This document shows, one piece after another, positions 5,966-12,645 of a stretch of DNA of 12,645 nt; positions within the stretch are counted from its first letter, which is position 1; each line of letters starts with the position of its first letter. The notes under the pieces are model-generated. The model did no database searches, had not been told where the DNA came from, and saw only the letters and a program-made list of their open reading frames with translations. The position numbers were made by a program, and so were the translations under genes. Source of the stretch: Clostridia bacterium (GTDB taxonomy: Bacteria; Bacillota_A; Clostridia; Oscillospirales; CAG-272); NCBI GenBank assembly GCA_017959485.1, contig JAGDAM010000247.1, positions 1 through 12,645 of the forward strand, in the 5' to 3' direction.

Positions 5966-8900
5966 TTACGACGTAATAATCTCCACCGCCTCTCCGTAGG
6001 CGAGAGGAAACACGAGCGACTTTGAAGGGAAGCGCCCCGTCAGATCCTTCACCGCGTCCCGGTAGTAGGACAGCTGAGAGCCGTGTCTTTCGGACATAAA
6101 CGAAGCGACCGAGGCCCGGTCACGCATAATATCGGCCGGGATTCTGTCGGTTTTGTAATCGCACAGAAGCACGTCTCCGTTGTCTGTAATAACTATTACG
6201 TCTATAACGCCCTGAACGAGAACGCTGTCCTCATTCAGTTTTGCCTTTTCTTCGGGCGACGTCACCAGTTCCGACGCGGAAATCAGACGGGTAAAGCGCT
6301 TTTCGCGCATTATCTCCCGTGCATTTCTGACAGTTTTGTAAAACCCGCTTGCGAAAAACCGCACAAGTTCGTATACGCGTATGACGCCTGCGTCTCCGGG
6401 TGATATGAAACCGTCGCGCGTCAGCCGCTCAATTTCCTCTTTTACCGCTTCCGCGTCCGGATAGTCCTTTCCCATGTCGCAGAACTGGAGGAACAGATGC
6501 GTGGCCGTTCCTTTCGCCGCCGGATCGGCATCCGCTCCGAGAAATCTCGGCAGGACGTCCCTCTCCGCTGGCGGTTCCGTCTCCGGAGCGTCTTCCGAGA
6601 GAATATCCGGATATAGTTTTGATACCGACAGCTTCATCGGCACCGTCGTAGAACGTGAATAAGGATATTCGTAACCGATCCTTCTCCTCAGTTCCGCGGT
6701 TAACTTCGCGATTTCGTCTTCATCAAAGGAGCTCGCGGCCCGGGCGTCTTCCCCGCCGGTTCCCGGAGTAACGGCATGATCCTCACGGGAATCGCCGTCT
6801 TCCTCTCCTTTTATCGGAAGGTTTGTTCTGTCGTATTCTTCAATCCTGAAGCATCCGCCTTCGGGAATGCGGCAGAGTGCCGCGGTTATCTGCTTCTGGA
6901 AAGAATTGAAAGTGTAGGCGACGTGTCCGAAACTTCTTCCGTCGTTCGAGGCCGCCGGCTCGACACTCGTATTGAAGAGTTTTCGTTCACGTTCCGACTT
7001 TGAAGAAGCGGTGACTATAAGTTCCTTTTTGGCTCTGGTCATAGCGACGTAGAGCAGACTTATATTCTCGTCGGATTCGCTCTGATCGCGGATAACCGAT
7101 ACGAAGTGTTTCAACGGGTGTTCGGAACTCGCGAATCCCGTTTTATCGGTGAGTTTGGCCACAAGCCCCGTATCGGCGGTGAAACGGTAACGCTTCTTTT
7201 TGTTATCGGCATTAACCGACTTATCGCAGCCGGTCAGGAATACCGTATCGAATTCCAGTCCTTTTGACGCGTGTATGGTCATGACCGAAACCGCGTCTTC
7301 GGATAGTGCGCTTCCGGTTGAAAAAGTTTTGCCTTTCTCTATCTTCCACAGCATATCCGATACGAAACCGTGAAGGGTCCCGAAACCCGATCTGCCGGAT
7401 CTTCTGGCATACTCGTAAAGCTTGCGCAGACTCGATTTTCTGTCTCTCGGAGAGCTTTGCGAAACTCGGTCGCATATACCCGCGTACGCTCCGGCGAGAG
7501 TATCTTTCCACAGAAATCTGACGAAACGGTCTACCGGCATAGACTTGGCGGTATTCCGGTAGTTTCTGAAACGTTCCTCGGCCGACCGGCATTTATCCGA
7601 AAGAACCGGATCTGCTCCTGGCAGTTCCGGATATCCGCACACCGATTCCCAGAGGCACGCCCCCGGGACTTTAATACTGACGACCGCAAGATCAGACAAA
7701 GAAAAACCGAAAACCGGAGAACGCAGGGCGCCGGCAAGATAAACGTCGCGGAGCGGATTGTCGACGGAAGCGAGGATGGAACAGAAAAGCGACACTTCCG
7801 GCTTTTCAAACGGCTGCGTCTTTTCGGAAGCCGTCACCGGAATACCCGCCTCCGAAAGCGCCGAAACGATACTGTCCAGCTGCGCCCCGGTCTTTCTGCA
7901 GAGAACGGCAATTCTGCCCCATTTCACTGTACCGGTTTCGGGATCGGTGAGCGACTCTTTCTTTTTCAGTATCTCCTTTACGATAAACGCCGCCTCCCGG
8001 GTCGTTCCTCCGCAGTCTTTCCCGTACAGCGAAACCAGACGCACGGGAGGAAGATCTTCATCCGAATGCGCCACAAGGTCGTCCTTTGGAAGATATTTGA
8101 CTCCCTCTCCGACGAGTCTTGCGCGCGAGGCGTCTTTGAAAAGAAATCCGCAAACAAGATTTGTAAACCGTATGATATTCCGAGAGCACCGGTAATTGTC
8201 CGACATGAATACCGACGCCGGATTCCCGGCCGCGAGACCGTCCCGGTATTCAGGGAACTCTGCCCGGTATCTGGCAAAGACCTCCGGATCGGCTTCCCGG
8301 AAACGGTAGATGCTCTGCTTTACGTCTCCGACTATAAAGAGATTGTCGTCTCTCGATATGAGACGGAACAATTCGTCCTGATCGCCGTTTGTGTCCTGGT
8401 ATTCGTCGACGAATACGTAATCGAATCTCTGTCTTTCGGCAAGCGCTATCCGTGAAGGGGCGCCGTCTTCTCCGCGCAGAAGACGTCCGACTTCTCTCAA
8501 CACCTCGGAAAAATCGGCGACGCCTTCCCGGTGCTTTTCCTCGGAATACAAGTCGAATATTCGGCGCATCGTCTCGCCGAGACATCTGTTTATCTCGGCT
8601 GATTCTTTCAGAAGCCGGGACAGCGTTTCGGAATCATACGGGAAAAAGCCGTCCCTAATATCCTTTGCCGCCTGCTTGGCGTCGTTGATAACGGCGGTAG
8701 CGATCTTCCTCTCGGGCTTTCTTGTGCCTGAAGAGTCCAGTTTAACCTCTCTGAACCTGTATGCGAGTTCCCTGATATCGGCATATTTTTTTCCGTCTGC
8801 GTCGGCTCCGGAGATGTTTTCAAAGAATTCTGCGTATTCTCCTGCGACTTCTTCGTGAATTCCAAAATCGCAAAGAGGGATACGCGAACGCAGGTCCTCA

Positions 8901-9589
8901 AGTTTGCGCAACTCTCCGCGGGCGGCCGAGGCGGCGGCGTGCGCGAAAAGCTTCCCGAGTTTCGACTCAAAGAACTCTCCCGCGGCCGCCTCTTCCAGCG
9001 CGGCCTGCGCGTTGAAGAAGAGGTCCGCGCGACCCGCCTTCCCGTTTGCCTCTTTTGCGATTTCTACCAGCTCGTCCGCGAGGAATCCCTCGTCTTTCGC
9101 TTTACAGAGGGAGGACGCGAGCAGAGGAAAGGTCGGGTCGCACCCGAACATCTCCTCAATCACCCGCGGCACGATCCTGTTCAAAATCGGGTCGAATTCT
9201 TCCTGGGTTATCATAGAGAAGCCGATGGGAAGAGACGTCAGCTGAAAGTTCTTTCTCAGCAGTCCGATGCAGTATGAATCGATTGTGCAGATCTCGGCGG
9301 AACCGATCTTTGACAACTGTTCCTGAAGCCGGGAGTCGGACGGGTTTTCGGCTATCAGCGATCCGATCGCGTCGGTTATTCGGGAGCGCATCTCCGCCGC
9401 GGCGTTGTTCGTGAAGGTCACGACAAGCATGCGGGATATGTCGGCTTGCGTTTGCGGATCGGTGATGAGACGGATTATTCTTTCGACAAGGACCGATGTC
9501 TTTCCGGATCCGGCTCCTGCGGATACCGCGAGAGAACGGCCCCGGATTTCTATCGCCGCGCGCTGAGCGTCATTCCATTTTCTTTCCAT
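5966..9589 (-). CDS. addA: AddA, ATP-dependent helicase/nuclease subunit A
   Basis: A 1207-residue UvrD/Rep-type (SF1A) helicase fused to a RecB-family nuclease, a normal length for AddA. With AddB it resects double-strand breaks for recombination up to Chi, in the role RecBCD plays in E. coli. Landmarks: Q-motif region WNDAQ (5-9), Walker A SAGAGSGKT (23-31), Walker B FVDEYQDT (393-400), motif III GDVKQSIYRFREAD (421-434), motif IV DNYRCSR (464-470), then TIHASKGLEFD and YVAMTRAKKEL for motifs V and VI. The nuclease has GVID, DYKTD (1144-1148) and the following SQLSYY. All catalytic residues appear present. The ATG at 9589 follows GGGGA and is 15 bases after the addB stop, so the pair is co-transcribed. 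Residues around 900-960 form an acidic Gly/Asp-rich linker that is probably flexible. Confidence 0.97.
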   Translation of the reverse strand: MERKWNDAQRAAIEIRGRSLAVSAGAGSGKTSVLVERIIRLITDPQTQADISRMLVVTFTNNAAAEMRSRITDAIGSLIAENPSDSRLQEQLSKIGSAEICTIDSYCIGLLRKNFQLTSLPIGFSMITQEEFDPILNRIVPRVIEEMFGCDPTFPLLASSLCKAKDEGFLADELVEIAKEANGKAGRADLFFNAQAALEEAAAGEFFESKLGKLFAHAAASAARGELRKLEDLRSRIPLCDFGIHEEVAGEYAEFFENISGADADGKKYADIRELAYRFREVKLDSSGTRKPERKIATAVINDAKQAAKDIRDGFFPYDSETLSRLLKESAEINRCLGETMRRIFDLYSEEKHREGVADFSEVLREVGRLLRGEDGAPSRIALAERQRFDYVFVDEYQDTNGDQDELFRLISRDDNLFIVGDVKQSIYRFREADPEVFARYRAEFPEYRDGLAAGNPASVFMSDNYRCSRNIIRFTNLVCGFLFKDASRARLVGEGVKYLPKDDLVAHSDEDLPPVRLVSLYGKDCGGTTREAAFIVKEILKKKESLTDPETGTVKWGRIAVLCRKTGAQLDSIVSALSEAGIPVTASEKTQPFEKPEVSLFCSILASVDNPLRDVYLAGALRSPVFGFSLSDLAVVSIKVPGACLWESVCGYPELPGADPVLSDKCRSAEERFRNYRNTAKSMPVDRFVRFLWKDTLAGAYAGICDRVSQSSPRDRKSSLRKLYEYARRSGRSGFGTLHGFVSDMLWKIEKGKTFSTGSALSEDAVSVMTIHASKGLEFDTVFLTGCDKSVNADNKKKRYRFTADTGLVAKLTDKTGFASSEHPLKHFVSVIRDQSESDENISLLYVAMTRAKKELIVTASSKSERERKLFNTSVEPAASNDGRSFGHVAYTFNSFQKQITAALCRIPEGGCFRIEEYDRTNLPIKGEEDGDSREDHAVTPGTGGEDARAASSFDEDEIAKLTAELRRRIGYEYPYSRSTTVPMKLSVSKLYPDILSEDAPETEPPAERDVLPRFLGADADPAAKGTATHLFLQFCDMGKDYPDAEAVKEEIERLTRDGFISPGDAGVIRVYELVRFFASGFYKTVRNAREIMREKRFTRLISASELVTSPEEKAKLNEDSVLVQGVIDVIVITDNGDVLLCDYKTDRIPADIMRDRASVASFMSERHGSQLSYYRDAVKDLTGRFPSKSLVFPLAYGEAVEIITS

Positions 9590-9604
9590 TGATCAGTCCC
9601 CGTT

Positions 9605-12600
9605 TTAACTTTTCTTTTTTTTGGATCTGCAGACAAACGAATACGGGCAGTTATCGCAGGCGTCGTCAAGTCCGATCGCCGATGCTTCTCCGGATTTCAT
9701 AGTCTCCACCGCCTGCGTGATATCTTCTTTGACCGCTTCGAACATCCTGTCGAAATCCTGCTGACTGACGGTAGCCAGATTCTCGCCGTATGCCTTTCCG
9801 GGATCCGCGGCAGACACGACCGACTCGTTGTCGATCATACACCCGAGCCGCGTAATCGCTCCCGCGATTTCCGCGGAAACCGCCTCTTCGTCAAGCTGGT
9901 TGGAAGAAGCTTCCGCCTGCGCGGATGACACGTAACATACCGACGCCTCTTTGGGCTCGCCTCCGAAAAAGCGTCTTGCAAATTCCGGGTTGTTCTGCCT
10001 CGTTAAGTTAAAGAGATAAAACAGCAGCTGCGAGCCGCCCTTCACCTCGCCTCCGGGTCCTATGGAAAAGGAAATATTGCCTGTTTTGTAATCAACCGTC
10101 CTGATCCAGGCGACGTCTCCATCCCGAAAAACGTCCACGCGGTCAATCTTCCCGGAAAACGAAACCGAACCGCCGTCCGACAAAGAAAGTACGAGAGGAG
10201 GGAAGCCGCCGCCGCCGATCGGCAGTTCATAAGCTGCCGGCCTGAAACCCGAGCCGCTCAATTCTTCGGCCACCGAAGCCGCGATCGAGCAGGCGAGAAA
10301 GCAGAGGCGCTCCAGAGCATGGCGGTTGAGGAGGGAAATGTCCGGTATATTATTCCGGATATAATCACGTGCTAAGCGGTCGGTCTCCTTTTTGCGTTCG
10401 GAATAATCGGAAATCAAAGCCGGTTTGCCGTCGAATATCAGTTTGAGAAGATGCTCGAGTTCGTAATGAACGAAAATACCCGCGTCGTTCTGTGAAAAAA
10501 CGGATTTGCCGCTTTCCGAAAGACCGATTTTATTGCCCAGAACGTATTTCATCGGACAGTTTGCGAATGATTCAAAAGCAGACTGGCTTAAAGACATATG
10601 CGCGGGATAGCAGAGACGCGCCGCGGTTTCGGAAAGCGAATAGGTCCCCGCGGAAACGGGTTCGGGAGCGGCGGGCATCCGGGGAAGACGCCCGTCCGCG
10701 CGGCATTCGGCCACAAGCCGTGCCAGGGCCTCTCCGAGAGAGGTTCCCGATAGGGCGTGTTCATACTCGGCAGCGAGTCTTGGCGAGGTTATACGCTCTT
10801 TCAGGAGGGCCTCGGAGGGCACTGTGCCGAACTGCGCGATATTCTTCAGCCGGATCACCGGAATCGAAGCTCCGGGGTTGCGGGAGAAGATAAAGACTCC
10901 TTCCGACGCCGACGCCACGGCTCTGCGGAAAAAGTAAAGTTCGTCGGAGGCGGCTGATTCCCGGTCTCTCATAAGACGGATTCCCGCTTTAATGAAAGCG
11001 TCGCGCTCGTCATCGCTGAAAAGGCCTTCGGTGACGGTCGACGCCGGAAACTCACCGCAGTTCACCCCGAGAAGCAGAACGAATCTCGCGGATTCGACTC
11101 TCAGCATATTTGCCGAACCGAAAACGGCCGAATCCGAAGAGTCGGGTATGCTTCCGAGCATAAGCGAGTCGAAGAGAGCGGACAGAGCGGTGTAAAGCTC
11201 CTTCAGATCCGCAGGGCAGCGCGCGTCGCCGTAAGCGTCGCACAGCTGTTCGAGAGCAGTGACGGTTCCCCTGAAGGCCGAGGCAAGTTCGGCGGCTTCG
11301 GATTTTCTTCCGGCATCCGCACATTCTTTCGATCTCGCGTTCAGTTTATCGCGTACGTTAAGCCCGGTCAGCAGGCCGTAGAGCGCCGATGCGACCCCCT
11401 TGACGTCTTTGCCCGCAAAAGCGGTTCTCAGCTTACAGTCGAGTTCTCTCAGCGTCTCGCTCAGCCATGAGCGGACAGCGTTGATTTTTGCGAGTTTTTC
11501 CGCGTCGCTTCCGTTCAGCGGCCTGTATCCCCGGGGATTTTTTATCCATTCCGCCGAATACTGATCGGCTCCGCGGATACTCCATCTTTCGGCATATAGT
11601 TCAAAAAGATCAATATCGTCTCCGTCAAAGGGACAGAGCGTCGTTTTAAGGAAAGAGCTGACGTCTTCCGGCCGCCAGCCTCCCGACAAGACTCTGAGCG
11701 CGGAAAGAAGCAGGCGCGAAGGAGAGGAGTGGGAGAGCGGGATTTTTTCGGAAAAGAAGAGCGGAACGCCCGCGTCTTCGAACGCTCTGTCAATTATGCC
11801 GCGGTATGATTCGGCGTTTCTCGCGACGATGGATATCTCACGGTAACGCAATCCGCCCTCGGCGAGCGATCTGACAACGGCGGCGCACACTTCCGCCTCG
11901 TCGTACGCGTCGGCGGTCTTTACGACGCGGATGCCTCCGTCATCCGGAACCTTTTCCTCCTTTCCGGGATTCCACAGGCGACCGACCGCCGCGGTTAACG
12001 ATTTCTTCCTGAAACGGTAAAGAGGTCCACGCAGTTCGACCGTTTCGTTCGGCAGACCTGAAACGTCCGCTCTGAGTCGGTCGGACATTCTCCTTTGGGA
12101 AACGCAGTCGGCTGCGCGGAAGGCAGGGCCGGGAATCGGAACCGTCACGGTGACCCCCTCGGCCCCCTTGAAAAGCGCTTCGCAGCATCGGTGTTCGAGC
12201 CCGGTCATACCCGCGAACGAGTCAATAAAGAACCGGATATCGCCGAAGTGTTTTTTTATTGCCTCGGGATCGGCGAGCCGCTCTATCTCCTTGCCCTGTT
12301 CGGTAAAGCTCTCTGCGAGGATACCGCGGTAGTGACTGATTATCAGCGCGATCTCGTCAAACTTGCGCTGATTAAGAACGTCGGGATTGGATGCGGCGGC
12401 GTTCCGGAGCTCGTCCGGATCGATCCCGCACAGGCGCAGCTCGTCAGACGCCGAAATGACCGCGTCGGCGAATCCCTTCGCCTGAACCTCGGACAGATCG
12501 TATTCCTTCAGAAGGTGCTTCGATTCGCCTATCGCAGTCTGCATGACGACCCTGCGGACCCCGGTCGAGGCATAGTTGAATACAAGTCCTCCTGCGCGAC

Positions 12601-12645
12601 GCGACAATTCGTTCGCCAGTCTTGAAAAGCTGAGCACTTCGGTCA
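9605..12645 (-). CDS. addB: AddB, ATP-dependent nuclease subunit B (N-terminus outside window)
   Basis: This is the C-terminal 1012 residues of AddB. The frame is open to the right edge, and the GTG at 12637 is an internal Val in the conserved VLSFSRLA motif. The N-terminal Walker A region (roughly 80-100 residues, judged from family length) is missing from the window. AddB pairs with AddA; in the B. subtilis complex it holds the inactivated helicase fold that recognises Chi and a second nuclease active on the other strand. Seen here are the nuclease motif GKIDRVD ... DYKTG (around 10080-10150) with SQLLFY after it. Four cysteines match the AddB iron-sulphur cluster: one in NCPMKY (codon 10556-10558), and CDNC...C near the end (codons 9656-9658, 9647-9649 and 9629-9631). 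The protein ends in a Lys-rich tail encoded by an A-run. Apart from the edge cut it looks intact. Confidence 0.96.
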   Translation of the reverse strand, partial: TEVLSFSRLANELSRRAGGLVFNYASTGVRRVVMQTAIGESKHLLKEYDLSEVQAKGFADAVISASDELRLCGIDPDELRNAAASNPDVLNQRKFDEIALIISHYRGILAESFTEQGKEIERLADPEAIKKHFGDIRFFIDSFAGMTGLEHRCCEALFKGAEGVTVTVPIPGPAFRAADCVSQRRMSDRLRADVSGLPNETVELRGPLYRFRKKSLTAAVGRLWNPGKEEKVPDDGGIRVVKTADAYDEAEVCAAVVRSLAEGGLRYREISIVARNAESYRGIIDRAFEDAGVPLFFSEKIPLSHSSPSRLLLSALRVLSGGWRPEDVSSFLKTTLCPFDGDDIDLFELYAERWSIRGADQYSAEWIKNPRGYRPLNGSDAEKLAKINAVRSWLSETLRELDCKLRTAFAGKDVKGVASALYGLLTGLNVRDKLNARSKECADAGRKSEAAELASAFRGTVTALEQLCDAYGDARCPADLKELYTALSALFDSLMLGSIPDSSDSAVFGSANMLRVESARFVLLLGVNCGEFPASTVTEGLFSDDERDAFIKAGIRLMRDRESAASDELYFFRRAVASASEGVFIFSRNPGASIPVIRLKNIAQFGTVPSEALLKERITSPRLAAEYEHALSGTSLGEALARLVAECRADGRLPRMPAAPEPVSAGTYSLSETAARLCYPAHMSLSQSAFESFANCPMKYVLGNKIGLSESGKSVFSQNDAGIFVHYELEHLLKLIFDGKPALISDYSERKKETDRLARDYIRNNIPDISLLNRHALERLCFLACSIAASVAEELSGSGFRPAAYELPIGGGGFPPLVLSLSDGGSVSFSGKIDRVDVFRDGDVAWIRTVDYKTGNISFSIGPGGEVKGGSQLLFYLFNLTRQNNPEFARRFFGGEPKEASVCYVSSAQAEASSNQLDEEAVSAEIAGAITRLGCMIDNESVVSAADPGKAYGENLATVSQQDFDRMFEAVKEDITQAVETMKSGEASAIGLDDACDNCPYSFVCRSKKKKS

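Noticed and set aside
7370..8455. 361-codon open frame on the plus strand across addA
   Set aside because: It is antisense to well-conserved helicase motifs. The Arg/Ser-rich translation has no domain, and no ribosome site or promoter is evident.
9605..9625. A-run at the end of addB as a possible frameshift site linking AddB and AddA
   Set aside because: The addA start is already in the addB frame, and in-frame TAA and TGA stops lie between them. Slippage would not create a fusion, and the run simply encodes the Lys tail.

Overview
The window looks like a chromosomal segment of an uncultured member of the Clostridia (Bacillota). This is inferred from the addB-addA recombination pair, AGGAG-type ribosome sites, TTG starts, the DUF4956/VTC-domain pair, and a base composition that looks close to half G+C by eye. 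There are eight protein genes, no RNA genes, no mobile element and no CRISPR array. Coding density is very high and most long antisense frames are shadows.

Layout. (1) 79-1056 (+): a stand-alone E2-type (CAT-fold) acyltransferase-like protein. It ends at a hairpin, 1066-1104, shared with the convergent operon. (2) 4185-1126 (-): a tight four-gene operon. In transcription order it holds a lone degenerate receiver domain, a membrane histidine-kinase-like protein, a VTC-type polyphosphate polymerase domain protein and a DUF4956 membrane protein. The first two overlap by 4 bases, the next gap is 1 base and the last is about 12. (3) 4186-4379: an AT-rich divergent intergenic region with a good sigma-A promoter for the next gene and a perfect palindrome over its -10 box. 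(4) 4380-5876 (+): a 498-residue protein with an N-terminal membrane domain and a large C-terminal domain, ending at a nested double hairpin, 5899-5946. (5) 9589-5966 and 12645-9605 (-): addA preceded by addB. AddB runs off the right edge, so its N-terminus is missing.

The main point of interest is the operon at 1126-4185. It has the layout of a two-component system feeding a polyphosphate polymerase, but the signalling proteins have lost the residues needed for canonical phosphotransfer. The kinase has Lys at the phospho-acceptor His position and lacks the rest of the HExxT motif and the G1-box glycines. The receiver keeps the phospho-Asp but lacks the acidic pair, the Thr and the Lys, and has no output domain. 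The polymerase, by contrast, keeps the basic and acidic residues expected of the VTC tunnel. I infer a signalling module that works by protein contact or nucleotide binding and acts on a membrane-attached polyphosphate enzyme. The sequence alone cannot prove this. The addAB region is ordinary double-strand-break repair.
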